A stretch of 60,371 bases of DNA from Actinomycetota bacterium. Its GTDB lineage: Bacteria; Actinomycetota; Actinomycetes; S36-B12; UBA5976. Under the pieces are notes generated by a model. The model was not told the origin of the DNA. It made no database searches and was given only the letters and a program-made list of their open reading frames with translations. The stretch lies in NCBI GenBank assembly GCA_947448865.1, contig CANFOW010000005.1, positions 1 to 60,371 on the forward strand. The letters run 5' to 3'. Positions 26,838 through 35,299 of the stretch are shown in pieces (within the stretch, counting starts at the first letter, position 1; every line of letters begins with the position of its first letter). The position numbers and the translations under genes were made by a program.

Positions 26838-27329
26838 TTAGTCTAAATGTTGCGAGAGCACCCGCATGATCACCGAACTTGAATACCCTTTTCGAGCTAA
26901 AAGCCCCGATAGTCGGCGTTTTGCCACGTGAGACTCTACTGAGGACAAACTACGTAACTTTTTCTCGACTAGTTCGTTAGCCATCTCAATCTCAAGGTCA
27001 TCTGTGACCGGAGTGAGCGCCTCCGAAATAATCTCGGGGTCAATGCCTCGTTTTACTAATTCCATGCGAAGCGAGCGACGAGCCAGCTTTTTGCCTCGTG
27101 TTTTGCTGCGAACGAACAGTTCTGCGTAGGCACGATCATCAACTAACCCCACATCAGCAAGTCGGTCGAGGACTACTTCTGTCACTTCACTCGGAACACC
27201 TTTGTCTGCCATTTTCTTAGCCAGCTCCATCCGGGAACGTGGCATGAGATTGAGTTGCCTTAGGGCAATTGCTCGGGCAAACGAAAACGGATCAGCGTGT
27301 GGCTGATCCGTTTCGTCCAAGTTAGTCAT
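26838..27329 (-). CDS. recX: Regulatory protein RecX
   Basis: Binds and modulates RecA filaments. 163 residues with three-helix repeats: [22 protein letters not shown] near the N-terminus in two parts, [17 protein letters not shown] and [16 protein letters not shown] in the middle. ATG at 27329 shares one base with the recA stop (TAATG), so translation is coupled. Its first codons also encode a hairpin that looks like an intrinsic terminator (27285-27313), which should lower recX transcription relative to recA. Confidence 0.94.
   Translation of the reverse strand: MTNLDETDQPHADPFSFARAIALRQLNLMPRSRMELAKKMADKGVPSEVTEVVLDRLADVGLVDDRAYAELFVRSKTRGKKLARRSLRMELVKRGIDPEIISEALTPVTDDLEIEMANELVEKKLRSLSSVESHVAKRRLSGLLARKGYSSSVIMRVLSQHLD
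27285..27313 (-). terminator. Terminator-like hairpin inside the start of recX
   Basis: AAACGGATCAGC (27285-27296), loop GTGTG, GCTGATCCGTTT (27302-27313): 12 paired bases with no mismatch. On the minus strand it is followed by TTCG after a run of four T. It lies only 16-44 bases after the recA stop and within recX codons about 6-15. Confidence 0.75.
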
Positions 27330-28411
27330 TAATCCTCGAGGTCTTCATCGATTGGCTCAGGGACAACCTGCAAGTCAGCCTTTCCAGGCGTCATGATGAG
27401 TTTGTCCTTCAGCATCTTCTCAAGGTCATTGGTCAAACCAGGATTGTCTTTGAGGTACTGACGAGCGTTTTCCTTGCCCTGACCGAGTTGGTCGCCTTCG
27501 TAGGTGTACCAAGCACCAGCCTTACGGACTAGACCATGTTCAACAGCCATGTCGAGAATGCCACCTTCACGTGAGATTCCTTCGCCATACATGATGTCGA
27601 ACTCAGCTTGTTTAAACGGTGGAGCCACTTTGTTCTTGACAACCTTGACGCGCGTGCGGTTGCCGACTGGATCGGTTCCGTCTTTGAGTGTTTCAATGCG
27701 ACGAATGTCGAGTCGTACAGATGCGTAAAACTTAAGCGCTTTACCACCAGTGGTTGTTTCTGGACTACCGAACATAACGCCGATTTTTTCGCGCAACTGG
27801 TTAATGAAAATTGCGGTCGTGTTGTTGTTACTCAACGCACCTGTGATTTTGCGCAGTGCCTGTGACATCAAACGAGCTTGAAGTCCAACGTGGCTGTCGC
27901 CCATTTCACCTTCGATTTCGGCGCGAGGTACAAGAGCAGCTACTGAGTCAATCACGATGAGATCAAGTGCGCCGGAACGAATAAGCATGTCCGCAATTTC
28001 CAGAGCTTGCTCACCAGTGTCTGGTTGGCTCACAAGTAAGTTATCGATATCCACACCAAGACGCTTTGCATATTCGGGATCAAAAGCATGTTCGGCATCA
28101 ACAAAAGCCGCAATGCCGCCAGATGCTTGAGCACTAGCAATTGCATGGAGCGCAAGAGTTGTCTTACCGGAAGATTCTGGACCATAGATTTCTACAATTC
28201 GTCCACGAGGCAATCCGCCAATACCCAACGCAATGTCGAGTGCGATGGAACCTGTTGGAATGACTTCGACAGGAACTCGTTCTTCCTGTCCAAGGCGCAT
28301 AATTGAGCCTTTTCCGAATTGCTTTTCAATCTGGGCTAGCGCGGTATCAAGAGCTTTGTCTCGATCGCTGCCATTGTGTGTTGTTTCTTTGGGTGCTCGC
28401 TGAGCGGCCAT
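27329..28411 (-). CDS. recA: Recombinase RecA
   Basis: Homologous recombination and SOS co-protease. 360 residues with Walker [44 protein letters not shown] (Walker B), loop L2 region [19 protein letters not shown] and the KAEFD-like C-core, ending in an acidic tail. GGAG precedes the ATG. A LexA box lies at 28587-28602. Coupled to recX by TAATG overlap. Confidence 0.99.
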   Translation of the reverse strand: MAAQRAPKETTHNGSDRDKALDTALAQIEKQFGKGSIMRLGQEERVPVEVIPTGSIALDIALGIGGLPRGRIVEIYGPESSGKTTLALHAIASAQASGGIAAFVDAEHAFDPEYAKRLGVDIDNLLVSQPDTGEQALEIADMLIRSGALDLIVIDSVAALVPRAEIEGEMGDSHVGLQARLMSQALRKITGALSNNNTTAIFINQLREKIGVMFGSPETTTGGKALKFYASVRLDIRRIETLKDGTDPVGNRTRVKVVKNKVAPPFKQAEFDIMYGEGISREGGILDMAVEHGLVRKAGAWYTYEGDQLGQGKENARQYLKDNPGLTNDLEKMLKDKLIMTPGKADLQVVPEPIDEDLED

Positions 28412-28586
28412 GTGTTACTCCTAGTTGTTTTGGTGTGAACGCCACCGTATGAGTGACCTCCGACACCGCCGACTTACTAACCAGGGACTGTGGGTTTGGT
28501 TCGGCTGTTGAATCGCAGAGTTCACGAGCCTTACCAAGCACAATCCGCTGTACTTTCTGCGGTTTTATTGCTTGAAGTACACACTA

Positions 28587-28602
28587 TCGAACAAGTGTTC
28601 GA
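28587..28602. promoter_or_regulatory. LexA box of recA (TCGAACAAGTGTTCGA)
   Basis: A perfect palindromic LexA site, 176 bases upstream of the recA start in the 241-base spacer behind the aldolase gene. The same motif precedes lexA. Confidence 0.93.
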
Positions 28603-28652
28603 ATTGCCAGATCTTGGGTGTTTGGGCGTGTCGCGCCGAACAGATAACCGTC

Positions 28653-29429
28653 CTAAGCGGCGTATTCAGGCTCGGTACGGTCCAGAATTCGCTTCAGAGC
28701 AGCGAAATGCAGGGCTGCCCTATCAACTCCCATAACCGTTGGAGAAGCCGCCATCTGCTCGACTGTCACATCGACTATGTCCTTTTCGACCTTACGGATT
28801 GGTCGACCCATGGACATTGCCAGCACATGGGACTCAGCCGTGCGTTCAAAAAAGTAAAGGAGCTGCCAGGCATCGGCAACGGTTTTCCCAGTCGTCACAA
28901 TGCCATGATTTCGAAGCAGTAGGACATCTTTCTCGCCTAGTGCTCGGGTCATCCGTTCGCCTTCGCTCTTATCAAGCGCGAGACCCTTGTACTCACAGTC
29001 ATAAAAGGTGTTGTCTCGGAAACTAATCGAGTTTTGGCTAATCATTTCGAGCTCGGGCTCTTCTAAAAGGCTGATCGCTGTTGCGTATGGCATGTGCGTA
29101 TGTAAAACGCACTGGAGTGAGCGTGCTGATCCATGCATAGGTGCGTGAATGAAGAATGCAGTGTCTTCAACGAGTGTGTGTTCTGGCCCTTCGAGTACAT
29201 TGCCGTTGAAATCAACTATGACGAAGTCACTGGCTTTGAGTTCACTCCAATGCAAACCAAATGGTGCCAAAAAGAATCGGTCATCAAAGCCAGGGACCAT
29301 GAGCGTGAAGTGATTATCAATACCTTCATTGAATCCGTACTTCACCGCAAGGCGATGGGCCGCTGCAAGATCAATACGTGCTTGCACAATCGGATCAGTA
29401 CTTACTGGAGTTAACAGTGGATGAGTCAT
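28653..29429 (-). CDS. Class II aldolase/adducin family protein
   Basis: A 258-residue protein with the class II aldolase fold: YGFNEGIDNHFTLMVPG, VLHTHMPYATAISLLE (zinc His pair) and LLLRNHGIVTTG (third His). Members cleave or epimerise sugar phosphates such as fuculose 1-phosphate; substrate unknown here. It stands between DUF3046 and recA, where most actinobacteria have no gene, and its stop is 241 bases before the recA start. It begins five bases after the DUF3046 stop. Confidence 0.87.
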   Translation of the reverse strand: MTHPLLTPVSTDPIVQARIDLAAAHRLAVKYGFNEGIDNHFTLMVPGFDDRFFLAPFGLHWSELKASDFVIVDFNGNVLEGPEHTLVEDTAFFIHAPMHGSARSLQCVLHTHMPYATAISLLEEPELEMISQNSISFRDNTFYDCEYKGLALDKSEGERMTRALGEKDVLLLRNHGIVTTGKTVADAWQLLYFFERTAESHVLAMSMGRPIRKVEKDIVDVTVEQMAASPTVMGVDRAALHFAALKRILDRTEPEYAA

Positions 29430-29433
29430 GCAC

Positions 29434-29628
29434 CTAACGATACTTGGGGTGCAAGTTCAGAGTCTTATGAACCGCACGCCAGATTACCTGCGTGTCTTCT
29501 CCATCTGATAATGCTTGGTCAACTGTGCGACCTTGTAAGTCAGCCACATGAAAGTCTGCGGCCCATGATCGTGCGTAGCCGGAACCTAAAGCGGTTTCCA
29601 TCCGCTCCCAAAAATCAGTCAGACGCAT
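29434..29628 (-). CDS. DUF3046 protein
   Basis: A 64-residue actinobacterial protein: LTDFWERMETALGSGYARSW and GRTVDQALSDGEDTQVIWRA match the short DUF3046 family, normally encoded just upstream of recA. Function unknown. ATG shares one base with the stop of the XRE regulator (TAATG). Confidence 0.88.
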   Translation of the reverse strand: MRLTDFWERMETALGSGYARSWAADFHVADLQGRTVDQALSDGEDTQVIWRAVHKTLNLHPKYR

Positions 29629-30032
29629 TACATCGAAAGAATGCGGTCGAACTTTGCTTCCCGCTGGGCAACTTGAGCCGACACGTCAATAAGTAAATCG
29701 CTTAATGAGGCATCAAGAGCGGCACAAATTGAAGCTAGCAACTCACTTGATGCTTCTTTTTGACCACGTTCAACTTCGGATAGGTATCCAAGCGAGACCT
29801 GTGCAACTCGAGAAACCTCGCGAAGTGTGCGCTGTTGTTCTTGACGACGACGACGCAGTTCCTCGCCAATGACATGACGTAACAAGATTGGCTTATGAGC
29901 TACTCGCGGCATTGCAGACATAGTCTGGCGCTCGGCGACTTGGCTAGAAAGGCTTTGTCCCGATGTCGATACCGGAGTATGCGATGCGATCTTGATGGCA
30001 TGTGTGACTGAGGTGTTCTGTGTTTTCGTCAT
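29628..30032 (-). CDS. clgR: XRE-type transcriptional regulator, ClgR-like
   Basis: 134 residues. The last 90 form a Xre helix-turn-helix: [58 protein letters not shown], which is the ClgR signature. ClgR activates clp protease and other stress genes in actinobacteria. The first 40 or so residues are Ser/Thr/Gln-rich and not typical, so an internal start is possible. A 14-bp palindrome (30095-30108) lies in its promoter region. Confidence 0.86.
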   Translation of the reverse strand: MTKTQNTSVTHAIKIASHTPVSTSGQSLSSQVAERQTMSAMPRVAHKPILLRHVIGEELRRRRQEQQRTLREVSRVAQVSLGYLSEVERGQKEASSELLASICAALDASLSDLLIDVSAQVAQREAKFDRILSM

Positions 30033-30094
30033 AGTGTCTATTCCAACTCACTTATCGGGCTAGTTATTCCATTTGACCTTAAATATGCGGTTTC

Positions 30095-30108
30095 TTGGAT
30101 TAATCCAA
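30095..30108. promoter_or_regulatory. 14-bp palindrome TTGGATTAATCCAA upstream of the XRE gene
   Basis: A perfect palindrome centred about 70 bases before the ClgR-like start, in the 116-base spacer following cinA. It could be an operator for autoregulation. It does not match the known ClgR motif I recall, so the binding protein is unknown. Confidence 0.4.
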
Positions 30109-30148
30109 ACGTACCCTGAACATGCGACATTTGCTTGCGAACCTTTTG

Positions 30149-30658
30149 CTAGAGGAAAGTCAGCAACAATTCGAGCGCAGCAGCCACCGTTTCTTCGCGA
30201 ATTTCCGCACGATTTTGGCGAATATCACCAATTTCTGGGTTCAATTCAAGCTCTTGGATTGATGAATCTATAAACGTTCCATCGAGTGCTCGTTCAACGC
30301 AGGCAACATAGACCGTCCCAGGTGCCTTTCCATCTTGCCAATCCGGACCAGCTACACCTGTTACTGCCAAACCAAAGTCAGCGTTCAAATTGTGTGCCGC
30401 ACCTTTAGCCATGGCTAGCGCAACTTCAGATTGAATTGCTCCACCATCGTCGAGTAAGTTCTGCGGAACGTTCACAAGCGACACTTTCAAGTCACTTGCG
30501 TACGAAATCACTCCACCGCGATACACCCTGGATGCACCTGGAACTGAAGTCAGTGTCGCACCGATTAACCCGCCCGTAATGGATTCAGCAGTCGCTAACG
30601 TGCGGCCTTCGAGAGCCAGGATTACGGTAACCACTAACGAATCAAGGTCGGTGTTCAC
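30149..30658 (-). CDS. cinA: CinA C-terminal domain protein (nicotinamide-nucleotide amidase)
   Basis: A 169-residue stand-alone CinA C-terminal domain, the NMN deamidase type, which recycles pyridine nucleotides. Seen: LATAESITGGLIGATLTSVPGA in its first half (split across the start of the fold), YRGGVISYASDLK and VTGVAGP..APGTVYVA. A GTG start overlaps the pgsA stop as GTGA, with GGAGG ahead. Actinobacterial clusters often carry cinA here between pgsA and clgR. Confidence 0.9.
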   Translation of the reverse strand: MNTDLDSLVVTVILALEGRTLATAESITGGLIGATLTSVPGASRVYRGGVISYASDLKVSLVNVPQNLLDDGGAIQSEVALAMAKGAAHNLNADFGLAVTGVAGPDWQDGKAPGTVYVACVERALDGTFIDSSIQELELNPEIGDIRQNRAEIREETVAAALELLLTFL

Positions 30659-31281
30659 ATTGCCTCCTGCGGCGCTTGTGTGGACGCCTTACGTACCAAA
30701 AGAAAAGCCTTGACGCAGAAATCAATACCCGTAACTACAGTCAGTACAACAGCAATCGTCAACGCAATTGGCCCAAGGAGCAACCCAGTCAACTGAGTTG
30801 GAATCAATAACAAAACAATCGCAATAGTTTGGCTCAGCGTCTTAGCTTTGCCTCCTCGACTCGCAGGTATTACACCGCGCTTAATCACTAAGAATCGGAT
30901 TATCGTCACAATTAATTCGCGTGCCAAAACAATTCCGGTGATTGTCCATGGAATCGGGTCAGGTGAAAGCAAAACAAAGGCAGATCCCACCAATAATTTG
31001 TCAGCAATCGGATCAGCAATTTTGCCAAAGTTAGTCACCAAGTTGTACTTGCGTGCGATTTGGCCGTCTGCAACATCTGTTAATGCAGCACCAAGGAAAA
31101 TAATTGCAGATGCCCACTGAGCAATTTCAAAAACGTCGTACAGCCACATCGCACCTATGAAAAGTGGTACCAGAATCAATCGCAACACCGTTAAACGATT
31201 CGCAAGATTGTTAAGTGCCGCCGCAGGATTCACAGCGTCACCAATCTGGTCAGGAACAAGATTGCCTTGCTCTGCCATCAC
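30655..31281 (-). CDS. pgsA: CDP-diacylglycerol-glycerol-3-phosphate 3-phosphatidyltransferase
   Basis: Makes phosphatidylglycerol phosphate. A 208-residue membrane protein with about five transmembrane segments and the CDP-alcohol phosphotransferase motif TDVADGQIARKY..GKIADPIADK (D-x2-DG-x2-AR-x8-G-x3-D-x3-D, complete). It overlaps rimO by four bases and cinA by four. The other CDP-alcohol enzymes (PssA, PgsA2) are alternatives. Confidence 0.9.
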   Translation of the reverse strand: MMAEQGNLVPDQIGDAVNPAAALNNLANRLTVLRLILVPLFIGAMWLYDVFEIAQWASAIIFLGAALTDVADGQIARKYNLVTNFGKIADPIADKLLVGSAFVLLSPDPIPWTITGIVLARELIVTIIRFLVIKRGVIPASRGGKAKTLSQTIAIVLLLIPTQLTGLLLGPIALTIAVVLTVVTGIDFCVKAFLLVRKASTQAPQEAM

Positions 31282-32657
31282 ACATTCACCTCGGAAATTA
31301 AATCAATGCCGTCGTATCCAATAACTGTAGCTTGGACAATCTCACCTATCTGTAATTGACGACCGGCCATAACGACTGTTGTGCCATCAACTTCTGGTCC
31401 TTGGTGCTCCGCGCGACCCGTATTGTCATCGGTCTCAATCAGAACACTGACAACGGAGCCCAGACGGGAACTTGCAGTTTCTTCTGTTACGCGCTCGGCA
31501 AGTGAGCTGATGTGATCAAAACGCGCTTGAACTTCGTCGTCAGACAAATGACCATCAAGTTGCACGGCTGCGGTTCCATCCTCATCTGAGTACGGGAAGA
31601 CACCAATCGCATCAAGTTTCGAATCATTGATGAACTGCGCCAGTATTTCAACATCGTTTTCCGTCTCACCGGGGAATCCAACAATGAAATTCGTGCGAGC
31701 GCCTATTGATGGATTCAGCACGCGGGCAGCAGTAAGTAGTTCCATAAAACTGTCACTATCGCCAAAACGCTTCATGCGTCGAAGTACGGCATTGCTGGCA
31801 TGCTGGAATGACAAGTCAAGGTAAGGAACCACACCTGGTGTTTGAGCAATGATGCGAATGAGATCTGGTCGGATTTCAGCCGGCTGCAAATAAGACACAC
31901 GAACGCGTTCTAGTCCTTCAAGTTGTGTCAGTGCCGGAAGAAGTTTCTCCAACATCCGTAAGTCACCAATATCTTTTCCATAAGACGTTGAATTTTCACT
32001 TACCAGGAAAACCTCACGGACCCCGTTTTGCCCAAGCCAGGCAGCCTCTTCAAGAATTTCTTGTGCAGGTCGCGATACGAAAGATCCACGAAATGCCGGA
32101 ATTGCACAAAACGTGCATCGTCGGTCACAACCAGAAGCAATTTTCAACGGCGCCCATGGCTGTTGATCTAAACGACTGCGGAAAATATGAGGACCCATAC
32201 CCGGAGCGCCAGATTCCTCAACTCGCCTATCTACTGGCGAGATTGGCAACATCGTGCGTCGGTCAATGGGATCGTGCGCAATAAATGAGCGTCCGTCGAG
32301 AACATCACGTAACCGAGCACCAATGTCCGTGTAGTCATCAAAACTAAAGATTGCATCCGCTTCAGGAAGTTCGGCTGCAAGTTCTTTTCCGTAGCGCTGC
32401 GCCATACATCCGACCGCTACAACTTTCGTGGTGCGACCAGCATCTTTTAAATCCGAGGCTTGTAGCAAAGTGTCAATGGAATCTTTTTTCGCTTGCTCGA
32501 TAAATCCGCAGGTATTGACCAAAATGACGTCTGTGTCGCCGTCACCGTCTTCAATAGACCAACCGTCAGCTAATAATCGTCCGGCGAGTTCTTCAGAATC
32601 AACGTCGTTTCGAGAACAACCTAAAGAGACAATTGATACGCGTGGAGTGGTGGTCAC
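31278..32657 (-). CDS. rimO: Ribosomal protein S12 methylthiotransferase RimO
   Basis: A radical SAM enzyme that methylthiolates an Asp of ribosomal protein S12. 459 residues: UPF0004 domain with VSLGCSRNDVDSEELAGRL, NTCGFIEQAKKDSI, GCMAQRYGKEL; radical-SAM CxxxCxx[31 protein letters not shown]-terminal TRAM. It is distinguished from MiaB by VSLGCSRN and the pgsA/ftsK neighbourhood. Overlaps pgsA by four bases. Confidence 0.95.
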   Translation of the reverse strand: MTTTPRVSIVSLGCSRNDVDSEELAGRLLADGWSIEDGDGDTDVILVNTCGFIEQAKKDSIDTLLQASDLKDAGRTTKVVAVGCMAQRYGKELAAELPEADAIFSFDDYTDIGARLRDVLDGRSFIAHDPIDRRTMLPISPVDRRVEESGAPGMGPHIFRSRLDQQPWAPLKIASGCDRRCTFCAIPAFRGSFVSRPAQEILEEAAWLGQNGVREVFLVSENSTSYGKDIGDLRMLEKLLPALTQLEGLERVRVSYLQPAEIRPDLIRIIAQTPGVVPYLDLSFQHASNAVLRRMKRFGDSDSFMELLTAARVLNPSIGARTNFIVGFPGETENDVEILAQFINDSKLDAIGVFPYSDEDGTAAVQLDGHLSDDEVQARFDHISSLAERVTEETASSRLGSVVSVLIETDDNTGRAEHQGPEVDGTTVVMAGRQLQIGEIVQATVIGYDGIDLISEVNV

Positions 32658-32667
32658 TCGATAGAGC

Positions 32668-35208
32668 CTATTCGCCGCGAAGCATTGCCAACGTGCCAGG
32701 CAAGTCTTCTGCGGTAATAAGTACTTCGCGTGCTTTGGAGCCCTCAGAAGGTCCTACAAGCCCGCGGGTTTCCATCAAATCCATCAATCGTCCAGCCTTG
32801 GCAAAACCTATGCGCATTTTTCGCTGCAACATAGATGTCGAACCTATTTGGGTTGCCACTACAAACTCCACAGCCGTTAATAGCTCTTCTAAGTCACTAC
32901 CAATGTCTGAGTTAATTTCACCTTTGTCTACGGCTGGCAAGGTGATGTCTTCGCGATACTGCGGTTCCATCTGTGATTTACAGTGAGCGACGACGGCGCG
33001 AATCTCAGCCTCCGTCACCCACGAACCTTGTACTCGAATCGGCTTACTCGTTCCCATAGGCAGGAATAAACCATCTCCTTGACCAACAAGTTTTTCAGCA
33101 CCCGGTTGATCTAAAATAACTCGGCTATCAGCCAAACTCGATGTCGCAAAAGCCAGACGACTTGGCACGTTTGCCTTAATCAAGCCCGTAACCACGTCAA
33201 CGCTTGGTCGTTGAGTCGCCAGTACTAAGTGAATACCTGCTGCGCGAGCAAGTTGAGTGATGCGAACGATCGAGTCTTCGACATCACGCGGTGCGACCAT
33301 CATCAAATCCGCAAGCTCATCAACGATGACAAGTAAGTACGGATATGGACGCAGCACGCGCTCACTACCAGGAGGTGGTGCAATCTTGCCGCCGCGAACT
33401 GCCTTATTGAAATCGTCAACGTGGCGGAAACCATAGTTGGCTAGATCGTCGTAACGTGCTTCCATTTCTTTCACAACCCATTGCAACGCATCTGCAGCTT
33501 TCTTTGGATGCGTGATGATTGGCGTAAGAAGATGTGGAACGCCTTCGTATGCAGTTAATTCCACACGCTTGGGATCGATTAACACCATGCGGACTTCTTC
33601 AGGTGTTGAACGCATCAAAATTGACGTAATAAGTGTGTTCATGCAACCCGATTTACCGGCACCCGTCGCTCCAGCAACCAATAGGTGTGGCATCTTGGCA
33701 AGATTGGCAACGGTGAAGCCGCCTTCAACATCTTTACCTAGACCCACGAGCATCGGATGCAGGTCGCCACGTGATTCATTGCTGCGCATAACATCGCCGA
33801 GCGACACAATTTCGCGGTCAGCATTCGGTATTTCGATTCCGATAGCACTCTTGCCAGGAATAGGAGACAAAATACGCACGTCTGCCGAAGCCACCGCATA
33901 AGCAATGTTTTTACTTAAGGCAGTAACGCGTTCTACCTTGACTCTTGGTCCGAGCTCAACTTCGTAACGCGTCACCGTTGGGCCACGTTGAAAACCTGTC
34001 ACCCGGGCATCAATGTCGAACTGCTCCATAACTTCTGTGAGCTTTTCGATCACAAGGTCGTTGACCTTAGTACGAGCTTTTGGCGCTGGACCAGGCTTGA
34101 GCAAATTTGTGTCTGGCAAAACATAGTGCGATGCCCACGCTAACGGTAGTTGCTCTGCAGGTTTTGCCTTAGCAACTGGTTTCGATTGTGTAGTGGCATC
34201 GCCGTCAACGGAGTCCTGTTCCATGTTCGCAATGGGTACCGCAATCGTTGGTTGTTCACTTGTTGGCAACACCTCAACAATGTCGGTATCAAGTTGCGAT
34301 ACAGGAATGTTGACTAGTGGATCCATAAACGGAATATCGCCGTCAAGTTCTCCAATGGTCAGTGCTGGATCAATCGCAGATTCGTTAGCCTTGCGTTGGA
34401 ACCACTTACGTTTGGAATCAGTGACTTCTAGGACTTCATCATCACGTTCAAGTAGTTTGCGCTTTGATTTCGACTTACTCACTTCTTCATCGTCTTCACT
34501 ATCTGACTTAGTGAACGATGACAAGAACTCACGAATGCGTGGCACAACTTTATTTACCGGAGTTGCCGTGATAATCAACAGTGAAAACATCGTCAGCAGC
34601 GAAAGAAGTGCAAGTGTGACTGCTTTACCCACAGCACTGACAAAGGCGACCGTAAACAACCAACCGACCCAACCGCCGGCTTCACGCATGGCAAGTGCGC
34701 CAGCAGAAGGGCTTGGATTCCCCTTCAGGATGTGCGCAATACCGATCACGGTGAGCGCAAACAATGACCACCCAATGATCAAGCGACCATTACGTTCTTT
34801 TGATGCATCAGGGTGACGCAGGATTTGCACTGCAATTCCTGCAAAGGCAATAGGAGCAACAAAATCAAACATTCCGATGCCGCCGGTGATGACGGCACTA
34901 ACTAATCCCGACAAAAATCCTTGAGTATGTAGCCACAGCACTGAGCCAGAAACGATGGCTAGCGCGAGGTAACCCATACCTAAACCGTCTCGACGGTGTG
35001 CCGGGTCTAAATCCCGAGCATTTCGGCCAACTCCACGTGCGATTGCGCCAACTACATGAGCAATACCGAGCCAAATCGTGGCAAGAATTTTGGTCAATCC
35101 AGCAGCAATTGCACCCAATCCACCTGGTTTGTGGGACTTTTTCTTAGTCGCCGACTTGGGACGGGTTTGTTGGCGGGGACGCGCCTTAGTGCTGGTTGGG
35201 GAAGCCAT
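32668..35208 (-). CDS. ftsK: DNA translocase FtsK
   Basis: Pumps chromosome dimers across the closing septum and activates recombination at the terminus. 846 residues: N-terminal membrane part (about residues 85-235, four or so segments), acidic low-complexity linker (about 240-330), motor with P-loop LVAGATGAGKSGCMN, and the gamma winged-helix at the C-terminus (QRKMRIGFAKAGRLMDLME) that reads KOPS. The linker contains SEDDEEVSKSKSKRK. It precedes rimO at 11 bases. A basic N-terminus (RPKSATKKKSHK) is typical of actinobacterial members. Confidence 0.96.
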   Translation of the reverse strand: MASPTSTKARPRQQTRPKSATKKKSHKPGGLGAIAAGLTKILATIWLGIAHVVGAIARGVGRNARDLDPAHRRDGLGMGYLALAIVSGSVLWLHTQGFLSGLVSAVITGGIGMFDFVAPIAFAGIAVQILRHPDASKERNGRLIIGWSLFALTVIGIAHILKGNPSPSAGALAMREAGGWVGWLFTVAFVSAVGKAVTLALLSLLTMFSLLIITATPVNKVVPRIREFLSSFTKSDSEDDEEVSKSKSKRKLLERDDEVLEVTDSKRKWFQRKANESAIDPALTIGELDGDIPFMDPLVNIPVSQLDTDIVEVLPTSEQPTIAVPIANMEQDSVDGDATTQSKPVAKAKPAEQLPLAWASHYVLPDTNLLKPGPAPKARTKVNDLVIEKLTEVMEQFDIDARVTGFQRGPTVTRYEVELGPRVKVERVTALSKNIAYAVASADVRILSPIPGKSAIGIEIPNADREIVSLGDVMRSNESRGDLHPMLVGLGKDVEGGFTVANLAKMPHLLVAGATGAGKSGCMNTLITSILMRSTPEEVRMVLIDPKRVELTAYEGVPHLLTPIITHPKKAADALQWVVKEMEARYDDLANYGFRHVDDFNKAVRGGKIAPPPGSERVLRPYPYLLVIVDELADLMMVAPRDVEDSIVRITQLARAAGIHLVLATQRPSVDVVTGLIKANVPSRLAFATSSLADSRVILDQPGAEKLVGQGDGLFLPMGTSKPIRVQGSWVTEAEIRAVVAHCKSQMEPQYREDITLPAVDKGEINSDIGSDLEELLTAVEFVVATQIGSTSMLQRKMRIGFAKAGRLMDLMETRGLVGPSEGSKAREVLITAEDLPGTLAMLRGE

Positions 35209-35222
35209 GTCTTAAGCATATG

Positions 35223-35255
35223 AAAAACCCACCAGTAACACGGGTAACACGGGTT
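35223..35255 (-). terminator. Possible terminator of rnj
   Basis: On the minus strand, AACCC (plus 35251-35255) can pair with GGGTT (plus 35226-35230) and is followed by a T-run (plus AAAAA 35223-35227). The stem is short and contains a CGGGTAACA direct repeat. Sits between rnj and ftsK. Confidence 0.35.
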
Positions 35256-35299
35256 GTGGCGTGTCGCGAAGGCCTGATTTAGTGCCCGAAACGCCGGTA

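Noticed and set aside
34193-34816. A 207-residue plus-strand open frame
   Set aside because: Antisense to the FtsK linker and membrane part; Ser-rich and without family signals.
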